Source: Toxotes chatareus (Eukaryota; Chordata; Actinopteri; Toxotidae). From it: a DNA stretch of 64,000 nucleotides. The notes under the pieces were generated by a model that was given only the letters and a program-made list of their open reading frames with translations, did no database searches and was not told the origin of the DNA. The stretch spans positions 14,261,001 to 14,325,000 of the forward strand of contig CM028889.1 of NCBI GenBank assembly GCA_016801885.1, read 5' to 3'. Positions within the stretch are counted from its first letter, which is position 1. Each line of letters opens with the position of its first letter. Positions 13,101 through 24,253 of the stretch are shown piece by piece. The position numbers and the translations under genes are program-made.

Positions 13101-13955
13101 ATTTTTTGGTAGTTCAGACTGCAAGCTCTTGGTAACGCAATCCCCCCACTGCACTCTTCAGTGTCAGCATGCCTCATGTCTGTCCAGAGCGCTCTGGTCG
13201 CAGTCGCAGGAGCACATTGTTATTTTGGAAGTAGCATGTGTTTGTCTAACCGAGGCTCGGGTTTCCTGGTCGTCCAGTGCGACTCCACTTGCTTTGGTCT
13301 GCAAAGGAGCCATGACGGATGGCGACCCCAGCAGCCGCTGTGTGAACCCCTCCACCCACAGCGCTCTCCACACATTCCCGTCCTCATTTATGAGGGCCAA
13401 GATGAACAAGAGAGGTGTGCAGTGTTGGTAGCTGCGGTTAAGTGGTCAGATTTCATTCACTTGGATGAGGCTAATTTAAGTTGGAGCAGGTGTCCAGGTT
13501 AAATATTTTTGATATAAGTGAAAACTTACTTTTTCTTGATCTAATAAAGTGATGTGGGCCGTTTTCACATGTAGGCCAGGATTGTGAAGATCCCACCTCT
13601 TAGTTCAATTTAAACATTCATCAGAGGGAAAAGTTTCTACAACGACAACCTTTACTCTGGACTTCTTGTAGGAATGAAAACAAAGTAATAACTTCCTAAT
13701 GTATTGATAACAGTACTTTTTATAGTGTACTTTGGCCCTTGAAAAGGAAACTGAGTTAGGTCGGTTAAGATGTAATCTTTACTTCACTTAATGCTGTAAG
13801 TGAATGCGAATCTGCCATGTTATGTTTGATTTGATAATTGATAGAGCGGGCTAACTGCCTTGATCAAAGGTCAGGCAATTCAGTATTCTGAGGTTAGGCT
13901 GTAGGATTTGAAATGGACACGTCGAATGTTTATAAGATGAAAACCTAATGCAGTC
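10160..13955. other. Non-coding sequence, no gene recognised
   Basis: Contains a short partial tandem of TAGTGATATACTTAA near 10400-10435, an A/T-run block at 12700-12740, and a GC-richer section at 13050-13450. That section is open in two forward frames (124 and 113 codons), but neither frame has splice-site context or a domain I can identify. No transposon termini were recognised. Confidence 0.5.
12033..12052 (+). repeat. (TG)10 microsatellite
   Basis: Twenty bases of uninterrupted TG dinucleotide within unique sequence. Confidence 0.95.
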
Positions 13956-13959
13956 ATGG

Positions 13960-14180
13960 GACCCTGGCCAATTAAGAACATTAAGAATGTTTTATTCTAA
14001 TCGACAGTGATATCGGTTGCAGACATCCACATTAAGCCTGATGAATATTCATGGAACCTCTTCTCTGAGCCTATCGAGCGCATATTAATTTCAGAAACGT
14101 GTGTCTGGAGTCCAGAGACGTGATCACATTTCCCCCTAGCATCAATCCTAATATGCAGATGAATGCTCTTTTAAACCTAA
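13960..14180. promoter_or_regulatory. Candidate conserved non-coding block with TGAATATTCA
   Basis: A repeat-free block rich in TAAT, CAAT and ATGCA-type cores: GGCCAATTAAG near 13967, the palindrome TGAATATTCA at 14042-14051, GCGCATATTAATTTC near 14078 and ATATGCAGATGAATG near 14151. Such density of homeodomain/POU-like strings suggests a developmental enhancer; this is inference. Confidence 0.28.
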
Positions 14181-14269
14181 CATGAGCCACTGAGGTACAT
14201 TTGATATTTCATTCATGTGAACGACTGTGGAAAAAAAAAAGAAAAGGAAATGGCTAAAACAAACAAAAA

Positions 14270-14650
14270 TACCCACAATGCCCCAGTGTGAACTCTCCGG
14301 AGGTTGTGCATAATTACCCTGTGGAGCACCTTACCTGCACACCTCTCACTGCCTGTCAGCGCTGCATACAGACACACACAGGTCCACAGGCACACACACT
14401 CATTTTCCTTTTTTCTCTCAAATACACAGTCACATAACCCTCCCTTCTTTTTTCTCTCTCTCACACACATACACATTCACCAACACACACACCAACACAT
14501 AGACCAGTGCATCAGCAAAGAGCATTGCGGCTCTGCGGCCAACCACGGCGACCACAGGGGAGACATCTTCAGCTCATTTCTGACCCGAGCTGCCGAGGTG
14601 TTAATTGCCCTCCTGAGTTGGCAGAATTTTCAGGGTAAAAGGTGCTATCC
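14270..14650. promoter_or_regulatory. Candidate conserved block split by CA/CT-rich tract
   Basis: Two GC-balanced flanks (14270-14375 and 14510-14650) are interrupted by CA- and TC-rich low-complexity DNA at 14375-14505. The second flank (GCATTGCGGCTCTGCGG, then GAGGTGTTAATTGCCCTCC) is unusually CpG-containing for this window. A 116-codon frame at 14304-14654 runs through the CA repeat and is not credible as a gene. Confidence 0.25.
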
Positions 14651-14659
14651 TTGATGGAT

Positions 14660-15580
14660 CAGCACTGTTGCCACCAGTGACTGATTCTTTCAACTTGGAC
14701 GTGCACTGTGCATATCCTATATCTCATTAAAACCGCCTGCAGGATGGAGAAAGAGGGTGTATTAGGGGCACACATTGGGCACATACTTTTGAAAATGCAC
14801 ACATAAACTGCATTTCCATCCAACTATCAAGCAAATAAAACATAAACTTTGAAATGTGAACATGAAATATTCATTAACTCTAAAGGCTACAAGACAGCAA
14901 ATCTGAAGACTGGCAAAACTGTACCCTGAACCTACCTCCAATACTTCTTTTTATGACCAGTAATCAGATGATCCCATATGTAATATTATGCCTTGAACCC
15001 CAGAAACAAACCCATGCTGCAAGTCAGCTTGGTTCCAGGTTTTTCATGTCTCAAATATTGTAGTTTAAATACAGATTTGTTTAGGAATATGTACCCAGTA
15101 AGTATAAACATGATATGAAATTATCAGAACCTTGAGTTTAGATACTGTATCACCCCAGCTGCCTCTACATTACAAGATTCGGAGGGAAAGATCTCCTATT
15201 ATTTCAGCTGGTTTTTATAGGTGGTCAAATACTTAAAACTTTCTACTTGAATGGTGCATTTTTCCAAACCACATTTAATTCAATAAAATTAGCAAAACTT
15301 TCCTCTGGGGATTCAGGATCTCCAGCCTTTTGCCCACAAATATAACAAATGCAACAATATTCAAAACGCAGCACTGCAATATTTCCCAAACTGACTGAAG
15401 TTTTTTAACACAGTGATTAATAGCTGTGAAATTCTAAGTATGATGTCAATGTTTTCTGATAACGTTGTTTGCTGGTAAAGTGTTTGTTCACATCAGTAAT
15501 ATTTATAGAGCAGAAAAGCATACATGTATTTCCAATTAAGATAAGTTGACTTTTTTACAATTTAAGACTTTCCATGTAAA
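14660..15580. other. Non-coding sequence, nothing recognised
   Basis: AT-rich unique sequence with no repeat ends, no long frame and no obvious enhancer-like block. Confidence 0.5.
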
Positions 15581-16540
15581 TGAGCCTCTGGGTCTTCACT
15601 TTGGTTGCTGAACTTTAGAATTCACTGAGCCTCATAAAAAATGACCTTCAGAACATTCAACCAGTCCTCTAACATGCTGAGCTATTTAGTTAAGGACTGT
15701 TTAACTCTAGGACCTTTTCATTCATTTCTTTGGGTGCTGTCCTGGAAGAAAGATTCAAAGGCTATTAGGAATAGATGTGTTGCTGGTCAAGTAGCTCAGC
15801 AAGTAATAAGGGGTAATAAATGTCTATTTTCTGACCATACAACCTATGGTGCTAGATGACTGTTTGGGAGGCATGAGGTTGTGAGATCGATCCATATGAG
15901 TCTCAGTAAGTTTTGAAGTCCAGCACCCAAAGTGAAGATTTAAAAGCACTCAGAGAAGATCCCAGTGTGATGGGGAGATTTTTGGTGCGGTGGGTTTGTT
16001 TATAAATGCAAAGTACCAGTGGTGCAGTGTCTCGTTCAAATCCTGCTTGTAATCGATACCTGGAGCATCAAAAGCAATCGCACCACATTGGGCGAGGGAG
16101 GAGGCTCCCATAGCGAAGGAGATTCTGTCATGGACAACCATAACATTTTGGTGCAATATGGAGGAGAGTCTGTGCATATGCGTGACTATTATTTTACAAA
16201 TATAGCACTGTGTGTCCACACCACCACTTCCCATGCAGAAAGGGGCTTGGGTTGGCTCTGCACTCCATGAAAATTGGTCTGGGAAGTTTTTTGATTTGGG
16301 AATTTTGTTGAAAAATTTTAAGCTTCTACTGAATGTCTGTTATAAGCTATGTTTTGAGTGATTAATTTAAATGATAAAGAAATCTTTTTCTCTGGCTCCT
16401 GTTATCAAAATATTTTTATTCCCCTGCTTTTTTCATGATTTACCAACAGTGGACCTCCAAAATGTCCCCTTTCGGCTCACTGTCTGCTGTTGGTGAATGT
16501 GTGACTGGGAGGTCCACTGTTGGATAGGTATGCAAGCACG
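15581..16540 (+). repeat. Composite dispersed repeat, copy 1 (partial)
   Basis: Aligns by eye in the same orientation with 43878-45066: shared strings include CACTGAGCC near 15620, AACTATTTAGT-like DNA near 15683, GGTTGTGAG near 15878, GGTGCAGTGTCT at 16020-16031, and a hairpin at 16443-16523. It contains one minus-oriented tRNA-like module (reverse complement of 15664-15690 reads TAGCTCAGCATGTTAGAGG) and one plus-oriented module ending in GAGGTTGTGAGATCGATCC near 15875. A right arm at 15978-16037 is the inverse of sequence at 43236-43283. The 94-codon minus frame at 15950-16234 may be a chance frame or a transposase remnant; I cannot assign it. Confidence 0.75.
16443..16523. repeat. 16-bp perfect stem with 49-nt loop
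   Basis: CCAACAGTGGACCTCC (16443-16458) pairs exactly with GGAGGTCCACTGTTGG (16508-16523). The loop contains another CTGTTGGTG. A diverged version exists at 44978-45062 in the second copy of the composite repeat, so the stem belongs to the repeat family. It might be a terminal or subterminal inverted repeat of an embedded small transposon. Confidence 0.9.
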
Positions 16541-16544
16541 CACA

Positions 16545-17365
16545 TGAACATGCACTAAGTGTTCCCCAGCCCACACTGGAAAGTAGTCTAAAAATAGACA
16601 ACACAATCTGTCAGCTTTTGCAGTTCCTTTGATTGACAAATCTGACCACATTTTATCTTTGTTCTCTTTTTCCCAAGCAACATGGAATTGTAACAGTATG
16701 ACATTTTCTGAGCTGTCTCCTCAATGGGAGGCGTCGTTTTAGTTAAGTTTTCCCCAACATCCACCTCCTTAACCTCCACACTATTACTTTTTGTAGTTGT
16801 TGTAAGAACTTCACAGCACCTCCTGTGTTGACATTAAATACAAATGTAGTCTTTTTATTTATTTATTTTTAGTTGTTTGAAGAAATGACCAATGCTGTTA
16901 TGTTTCTGGACAGAAGAATTCATTACAGATTAGTTTGCAGCAATGAGGTTCATGCAACTACAGAACAGCAGCCCTGAACCTGCTAGGGATACAGTCTTAC
17001 TGAGGGACATTTTGACATTTTAAAATATTTTTTGTGCTGTTTTAACTACCTAAAAAAATCAGGTGTTTATTTTCACTGTAAAAAAGCAGGAGTATTAATT
17101 TATTTGGCATGGATGCATCCAAACCATGCTTATCAGTGGCATCTGGCTTACATTTGGAGTGTAGCATTGGAAATGTTTTCATTTTTCAAGCTGTTTTCCA
17201 TCCTTTCCCGAGAAAACAGCCGCACACACTTTACACGTGTACAACGCATTTGGGCTTGCACCCACATACAAACAGATATTCACATGCATGAGTAAGATGT
17301 ATAAACACACAACCCACATGCACACATATACCTAGACAGGAGAGGCAGTTGCACAGATGTCTGTG
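16545..17365. other. Non-coding sequence, nothing recognised
   Basis: AT-rich unique DNA with a TTTATTTATT run near 16853-16871. No gene, no transposon ends. Confidence 0.5.
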
Positions 17366-17367
17366 TT

Positions 17368-17369
<2 letters not shown>

Positions 17370-17407
<38 letters not shown>
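17370..17407 (+). repeat. (CA)19 microsatellite
   Basis: 38 bases of uninterrupted CA dinucleotide. Confidence 0.97.
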
Positions 17408-17409
<2 letters not shown>

Positions 17410-17410
<1 letters not shown>

Positions 17411-18576
17411 TTAACATGATAATTTGCATAGGCTGTATTGTATACAATTCATACCAAGGCCATTCGATATTTAAAACCACACACATATTTACAGATCAAT
17501 TAATTATAACAAAAACACATCCTTAGAATTTTGAGCTTCAATTTTACATTCTAAAAAATGACCAAAAGCAATGAGTGGCAACCTTTTAGTTGGAAATGAG
17601 AATAAAGCTGTAAAAATGCCAAATGTTATCAGAAATTCTTTCCCATGACAAATGTAAAATATTAACCTTTATTTATTTATTTATTTTCTGCAGGAAGCCT
17701 CTTTTCCTAGTTTGGAATACTAACCCCGAGCCTTGTCTTCAAACTAGTTCAAAGGCAACCGCCTTTATCTTATCTGACATTACTCAAATAATTTTGACTA
17801 GCATGAAATATCTATTGATCAAACAGAGTGAAACAGATGCATCATTAAATAACATTAAGTTATTGTACGTTTTCAGACAAACTGTTTTTTCTGTTATTTC
17901 TTCAGCATTTAAGCAATGCATGGAGCTATAGGTGGAAGCATGTGCTTTTCATGCTCCACAGCAATTCTGAGTAACCAGCAATATACATTAACAAGGAAAA
18001 GTTAATTAATTAATTAATTAGTTAGTTAATTATTTCAGCATGCTAAAATTATCATTCAACACCATTGTTGCTGTATGCTGTTGTACATTTTGAAATACTG
18101 AAACTGATAGATTCACTCAACATTGACACATTACATACAACATTCATTCAACATTCATTTTGGCCTTGAGGATAGTTTTTGTCTGATATGATTGATTTAA
18201 GTGAGAAACGAATCCATCGGTGCACCCAACCTTAGCAAAACATCAAAAATTGATATAAAAAATTTGTAGCCTGACAGGAAAATGAAGATTTAATTAGGTG
18301 TAATTGTCCAGTCAGAATCATTTAATCCACCACCCAGATCTAGTTGTTGAGTTCAGTGATGCTTTGCTCTACAGTGTGTTGCTTTATCTGGAGTCATAAA
18401 ATATAATTTATTCTCAGTTCATATATTTTTGAAAGACAACATATTATTTACATTAAGGATTCATTTATTAAGCATCTCAAGGACTTAAATGATGCAAAAT
18501 ACAATTTTTTAAATATTTTAAAAAATGTATATTTTAACTTGAATGGATTCATTGATGCCACAGTAGTTTGGGATAT
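17410..18576. other. Non-coding sequence with an ATTA repeat
   Basis: Unique AT-rich DNA. A short (TTAA/ATTA) tetranucleotide run lies at 18001-18031 and a TTTATTTA run near 17668-17687. No gene recognised. Confidence 0.5.
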
Positions 18577-18970
18577 GACTGTTGACTTATGTCTGTGAAT
18601 ATTCTCATTCATCCAGGTCATTGTTCTCTCTTTGAAATTGAATCGAAGGCAACTGGACTTATGTTTGTCTGGGAAGACGTTTCGCCTCTTATCCAAGCGG
18701 CTTCATCAGTTCGTATGCATCGGTCTATCTGACCATGGACCACAACAATGGTCAGGTGAAACCAGTACTTTCACAGGTACTTTGGTGGACCCACCCACAA
18801 CAGGTTAAATACCTGGGTCTTACTCCACTTTCTTGGTCAGACTAGTGTGGACTAGATAGACCGATGCATACGAACTGATGAAGCCCCTTGGATAAGAGGC
18901 GAAACGTCTTCCCAGACAAACATAAGTCCAGTTGCCTTCGATTCAATTTCAAAGAGAGACTGTTGACTTA
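18577..18970. mobile_element. Foldback dispersed element with 13-bp target-site duplication
   Basis: GACTGTTGACTTA occurs at 18577-18589 and again at 18958-18970, consistent with a target-site duplication bounding an insertion of about 368 bp. Inside are two 106-bp arms, 18625-18730 and 18854-18959, that are reverse complements with a single mismatch by eye, separated by a 123-bp loop. The arms contain GAGGCGAAACGTCTTCCC and its complement, a string I associate with a very common teleost dispersed repeat whose 5' part reads like CTCATTCATCCAGGTCATTG (present at 18604-18623). The 13-bp duplication would fit retroposition better than a cut-and-paste DNA transposon. The family name is not certain. 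Confidence 0.8.
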
Positions 18971-19118
18971 GGAATGAAAAACTGATTAAAATGTATTTAA
19001 TATATCTATAGGAGACAAATACACATACATTCACAATATAGATACATGCCACACTCACATAAGAGCGTGAGAGAAAGACCTAGACAGAGAACATGAACGC
19101 AAGTAGACGACAGCCTTG

Positions 19119-19144
19119 CACACACACACACACACACACACACA
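19119..19144 (+). repeat. (CA)13 microsatellite
   Basis: 26 bases of CA dinucleotide in unique sequence. Confidence 0.96.
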
Positions 19145-19539
19145 GCAGGGGGCCTGTGTGAACTGTGGCAGATATATGGCTGTAGGTTCACTCCCAGGCT
19201 CTGTGAGCTTTGGGGACTTCACTTACTTGTTTCCAGGCCATGCGTCTCCCCTGTCACCAGTAAAAAAAGAGAACAATCCAGTAAAACACCTGTGCTACAC
19301 ATCTAGAGAGCAGCGGCACTGCTCCCTAGATCAACTACAATGATGTTCAGCGAGAAGTCTACATGGCCTATGCCCAAATTTGATTGTTCCTTAAAGTGGT
19401 GTAAATATCTGTATTTGTAAAAGTGGCTACCTTTTCACTTGTGTGTTGTTTCACATTTTTTAACGGAAATTAAAATTAACCAGCATCATTTTCATCCAAT
19501 TAAAGTGCTGCTCTAGATGATATTTTTCTTGACCCACTG

Positions 19540-19895
19540 ATCATGTTCTTCACATGTGTTTACAATGTACCTATAATGTTGTCAATCTGATTGTGCATAC
19601 TGTAAATCTACTATGTTGCTCTAGTTTGTACACATGGCTTCTATTGCATGTCTGTCTGTCCTGAAAGAGAGATCACTCCTTTTTTAATCCTCTTGAGGTT
19701 TCTTCCATTTTTTCCCTTTAAAAAGTTTTTTTTTTGGTTGGATAGTTTTTCCTTATCTGATTCCAGGGTCTAAGGACAGACGTTGTTGTATGCTGTGCAG
19801 CTTGTAAGGCCCTCTGAGGGAAATTTTTCTGATTATACATCCCAATGATTTGTGCTATTGGGCTGTATAAATAAAACTGACTTTACTTGACTGTA
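19540..19895 (+). mobile_element. LINE/SINE-like 3' fragment
   Basis: The stretch GAGGTTTCTTCCATTTTTTC near 19694, GTTTTTCCTTATCTGATTCC near 19745, then AGGCCCTCTGAGG near 19807 and GGGCTGTATAAATAAAACTG at 19860-19879, closely follows the 3' portion of a dispersed repeat very common in teleosts that ends in a short tandem ACTGA/TTGA-like tail. I associate that tail with L2-clade LINEs and the SINEs that borrow it. The 5' limit is not visible, consistent with 5' truncation. Confidence 0.6.
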
Positions 19896-19899
19896 ACTG

Positions 19900-21650
19900 T
19901 GATCCCACCAGCCAGTTAATGAACGCTTTTGCATTTGAAATCTTTCTGATTCTTGCTGAGAAAAATCTCTGGGTGGATTGGACAAGAAACATTTAATGCT
20001 TCCACTCTGGAATAAATAGCATGTGAACTGACTAGTTAAAAGTGATAGTCACCATGGATGCCAACAGAAACAATCTTCATCAGCAGAAAATCCCAGTAAA
20101 AATGAGCATGGGTACTGGTCACCCTATTTGAATAACAAGTGATTATTTAGGTTGTGTCGGCCAGAAACACTGCATACAGAATATTACCACTTTTTTGTGG
20201 CCTTGTGTGACAAAAATTGCATGAAAGGAAGGAAAAAGTAATATAAGAAGCAGAACCACCTTTATAAAATAAAAATATATTATTAAAAAAGGTCAAGAAA
20301 AATTAGATTAAAAAAAACGTGTGCTTGTAAACAAAAACAACCTTTTCAAATTAAAATGCCTGCAGTATAATAGACGAAACTATTCCTGCTTGAAGCCCAT
20401 ATAGAGCCAAAAATGAACACATAACCTGTAAATTGGCATTATAGATGCCTTCAGGGGTGAGTCCCCTCTAACTAATAAATATCTCAGCACAGTGGAGTAT
20501 GTGTTAACAGACTCATTATGAGCAGAGTGTTAAACTGACCTATGTATAGTAACTATGGCATTTCTGCAATTTAGAGTGCTTTAAAATATACTTGAGCACA
20601 GCAAACTGTTTAAGATCAAAATAGCAAAGACAGACAGGAAAGTGATTCAGGACAACTGATGTGTATTGTGTGACGATGAACCTGTTTGTTATCATCATAT
20701 ACACATATTGTATGTATATAGTTTGTTGAGGAATTCAAGTGAATTACAAAAGTGTGTTAAATATTTTCACAATTGTGGTGCTAAAACTGGGCCTCATCAT
20801 GGTTTCCTTGAATTTTGGAACTAAAGAAACAGCTTTATCCAAAAAGCAGCATGCCTTGCTATTTTGTCACTGAGATACATTCAAAGTGTTTTTTTCCTGA
20901 TTTCTGGGCAATTAACAGACAGGTTATTAGATTTTTTTTCTAATTCATGAAACATGCATATGATAATCATACAGTGAAAATATGACAAAGTCACAAGACA
21001 TATGGAAACTGATGTTAGAGAGATGTGTTGCCTGCCTGTCCTTTACTAACACAAGACTGCCATCTAATGACAGACAGACCACACAAACTGCACAATGTCC
21101 ACTGGACATTTTTATTCAAGGCATCTCCTTTTTATGTTACTGTGACTGTGGTCAGACTCGAGACTTCAGCAATATTTAAGTGTTACTTTTCAGTTTAAAC
21201 TGTACTTAAATTTTCTTTATTTCACGCAAAATTAACATTTTCAACGTTTCATTTAATGTTAAAGGTTTGCATTTTATATAATTCATTCACTGTAGTGGAC
21301 TGATGATTTTTACATTCATTTCTCTCTATTTTAACAAGTGTGTAAAGAGACAAAAGTTACACAACTTTTGAGTAGCACTCCATGCCATTTTAATTTTGGA
21401 AAAAAATAATTAAAAAAAACTTTATATGTCAATTATATGATTTAATTTTGACACATTTCCAACATATAGTTTAAAGGTTTTCAGTTTGATCATCCACTAT
21501 CATGAAACAATACGGTCTACAAAAGATCTGTTTTATTTATGTTGCTTTGTAAAAAACTGTGATTACGTTCTTACATTTCATTTTCATTAATTTCATTTTA
21601 ACAATGTATTCTTTCAAAGCCCTTCATCACATTTTAATAAATTCATTAAA
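19900..21650. other. Non-coding sequence, nothing recognised
   Basis: AT-rich unique DNA with A-runs near 20305-20320 and 21402-21418. No frame longer than about 65 codons, no repeat ends. Confidence 0.5.
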
Positions 21651-21654
21651 AATC

Positions 21655-21815
21655 TACACACACACTTGTTTTGCTGTATTTGTGGGGACCAGTCAATGAT
21701 ATCATACATACCTAGTCCTTTACCCTACCCTTAACCATCACAACTGAATGTCAAACCCAAATCCTAAAACCAAGTCGTGACCTACAAGTCTTAACCCTGA
21801 CCCTACAAGTATAGT
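21655..21815. repeat. Dispersed repeat with TAACCCT-like strings
   Basis: CTGTATTTGTGGGGACC at 21674-21690, followed by CTTTACCCTACCCTTAACCA near 21718 and ATCCTAAAACCAAGTC near 21761, matches the layout of a common teleost repeat: a TTTGTGGGGAC start, then degenerate TTAACCCTAACC runs. It is a single eroded fragment, not telomeric DNA. Confidence 0.55.
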
Positions 21816-22159
21816 GGGATGTGAGCTCTTCCTTACTTTCTTTTCCTCTCTGGCCTCGGTCCACCCTCCTTTCCTTGAGATCCAAAGATGAAAGTAGTTC
21901 TTAGAACACTCTTCTGACAATTTGGTTTGGGTTTTTTTTTTCTTTTTGATTTAGTGTTATTGAGCTTTAATCATTGTGATTAACGCCTAGTAAAGCAGGC
22001 AAGGTGACATATAGCATGGTTTGATTAGCTTTGGATCACTTTGGTGCACTGAGGCAGTTTTAGTGATTTAAAAAGATTTTGATGGGATCCTGATAGCACA
22101 CAAGAGGGCACATGACAATATGGCATTGCACAGATCTATTCAATATGATTTACCCAACA

Positions 22160-22580
22160 AGTCCTGTCAATTAAAGGACAAAATACATTGTTTGTCCATT
22201 GCCATCTAGTAAAATACACCAGAATGTTTTCTGATCCAACATCCCCAAAGGCAGGATGACATCATTTGTCTGTGCCTTCCAAAATCAATACAAATCACTT
22301 TTGAAAAATAGACATGTTCTATGATGTGACAATGCTATGGTTACTATTTAGCTGGGTACAGGTACAAAAATAACTTGATTAAGTTCAGGGAAAGATCATG
22401 CTTTTTGTTGTAATGTCTACTTTGTTAAGTTTAGGGAACCTTTGCTGTCAATAATAAATTTGTGGTTGAGGTTATGGAATGACCGTGGTCATGCTTTACA
22501 CAATGTTGACTATCAATTTTAAACAGGAAGTGAACAGCAGGGTTCTGCATTAAACTCTGGTGCAGCTGTAATGGTAGTCA
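22160..22580 (+). repeat. Dispersed repeat, copy A (partner at 61.24-61.70 kb)
   Basis: Shares order and sequence with 61235-61700 in the same orientation: ACAAGTCCT near 22158, TTTGTCCATTGCC near 22192, GACATCATTTGTCTGTGCC near 22258, ATCACAAATCAC-like DNA near 22290, AGGGAAAGATCATG near 22388, GGAACCTTTGCTGTCA near 22435, and GGTCATGCTTTA at 22487-22498. Similarity is about 60-70 percent by eye, so both copies are old. No coding capacity; probably a non-autonomous element. Confidence 0.7.
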
Positions 22581-22599
22581 CTATTGTAATTAGAACACT

Positions 22600-23375
22600 C
22601 AAGTACACAGGCGCACACACAGGAAAATATAGACAGAAATACACACATAGGCAAACTCCCGTACCAGCTGTTCCTAGGCTCTGTGAACCTTTGGCTGTTA
22701 ATAAAAAGTATTATTTCATCAGGCCAATACACTAACACAGGGACACAACACACACTCACACAGAAATGACAACAAATGAGAAAAGTGACATAGCTGACCT
22801 CGAGTTGCAGGTCACTGGCAGGTCAGCCACTCACTGGGCCGTGCTCCTCTTCACGCTCATCTCCTCAAACCTTTCATCAAATCCTACCCTTTTTATTTGC
22901 ACTGTGATTAAATGTAGATTTGCAGTAATAAAAAGGCAGGTCATAAGGTGATAAAAAAAACACGAATGAAGGTGTGACCTTAAAAATATCAAGTGGCTCA
23001 AAAAAACATCAGTGTCAGTAGCCGCTCATCCCCATCCCCATGTATGACTGTTTTTCTATTTCTTATTTCTACTAAATATTTACTGTAATTCAGAAGTTTT
23101 ACACTGAATCCTTTCCAAATGTTTCAGTTATGAAATACTGATTAAATACCTAATGACTGTACAAATTTACTGCAGTTTTGAAAATGCTTCAGTCAATAAA
23201 ATGGTTTTGCTTTTGTTGTTTTCTGTATTTTATAGAAGGTAGAATTATTGATGCGAAGATAGTGTACTTGCTGAATCACTGCCTGTTGTCCTGAAAATCC
23301 CTCTTTTATATTTGTGGCTCTTCAGTGTGCTTGATATCTGTATGCTAGCCGCAAACAGTGCCAGCTACCCTACAC
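22600..23375. other. Non-coding sequence, nothing recognised
   Basis: Unique AT-rich DNA with a few CA-rich words at 22610-22660 and 22740-22765. No gene seen. Confidence 0.5.
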
Positions 23376-23379
23376 TCCT

Positions 23380-23725
23380 GCAACTCATTCCCTGTTACTG
23401 GCCTCCTCAATCCTCTTACCTCCATCCCTCTTTTCTCCAAAGAGACTGTCCCTCTCTGCCAGTCAGGTCCTAAGGGAGCTAGGCCACCCATTCGGGACCT
23501 ATTAAGGGGGGTAGGGGGGGGTTGGAGAGCAGGCAGAGAGACGGCAGCAGGTCAAATCGCTTTGTGGCAGAGGAGGGCCATCATTTACTGTAATTCAGGT
23601 CCTGTCAGGCTGAAGGAGAGGGAAGGTGAAGTGGCGTGGCGCGCCCTAGCTCTCATCTGTCTCTCCCCCCATCCCCACCTATCATAGACAATGGCTGGCT
23701 GGCTGGCTAGTGGCTGGTAAGTGGG
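23380..23725. promoter_or_regulatory. GC-rich block with G-runs and GGCT repeat
   Basis: A GC-rich island-like block. It holds two adjacent G-runs (GGGGGGTAGGGGGGGG, 23506-23521) that could form a G-quadruplex, and a (GGCT)n run at 23693-23709. CpG is present (GGCGTGGCGCGCCC near 23634). It may be a conserved element or a small GC island; a 109-codon frame at 23358-23687 carries no domain. Confidence 0.25.
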
Positions 23726-23854
23726 AGGATGGGTACTGGAGGAAATATTACAGCTACAGTGAGGTGTATCTATTTTATTGCAGTAGCTGAGCATTTTTGT
23801 ATTTTGTTTTACACTCGAGGCACTTCACTGACTGCCTTATTCCTTACAGTGTGT

Positions 23855-23935
23855 GAGCAGGTAGGGGTTAAGTGCTATGCTCAAGGATACTTGAGAATGA
23901 TATGTGACTGTTGCTGGACTTAAACCACTAACTTT
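23855..23935. repeat. Fragment of a GCTCAAGG-type dispersed repeat
   Basis: GGGTTAAGTGCTATGCTCAA (23865-23884), then GGACTTAAACCACTAAC (23917-23933), resembles an old vertebrate/teleost repeat whose usual form reads GTCTTGCTCAAGGGCAC and then a tRNA-B-box-like AACCCACAAC. A second possible relative lies at 59895-60010. Assignment is by memory of the pattern and is tentative. Confidence 0.35.
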
Positions 23936-24253
23936 AGATTTTAATAATTGTGAGTATTGCATCATACTTTTATCTCTAACAACGCATAAGCAAAACCAAA
24001 ACAATACACTTCAGTACTGACAGACATAAATTTCACTTCATGGTGAGCAAACCTGGAACCTGTCAGTAACAGACCAGTTTGACTCACCTGAGAGTCTTTC
24101 TGCTGTCACCCCTGCTGTCAGTGATTAACCTTGCTTGCTCATCACTGACAAAAGGACAAATATTTCTCTCTTTCCTTGTTATGTTCCTGTCTCTGCATGT
24201 CTCCTGTACTTCAGGTCCCACTTTGCTATTTAGGAAAATACATCTGTTTAGCA

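Noticed and set aside
13057..13502. Two overlapping plus-strand frames of 124 and 113 codons suggesting an exon.
   Set aside because: Both phases stay open because the stretch is GC-richer. Neither peptide resembles a family I know and no convincing splice sites flank it. A conserved non-coding block remains possible.
21718..21800. Interstitial telomeric repeat.
   Set aside because: The TTAACC/CCCTA words are irregular and interspersed, matching the degenerate runs of a common teleost dispersed repeat, not tandem TTAGGG.
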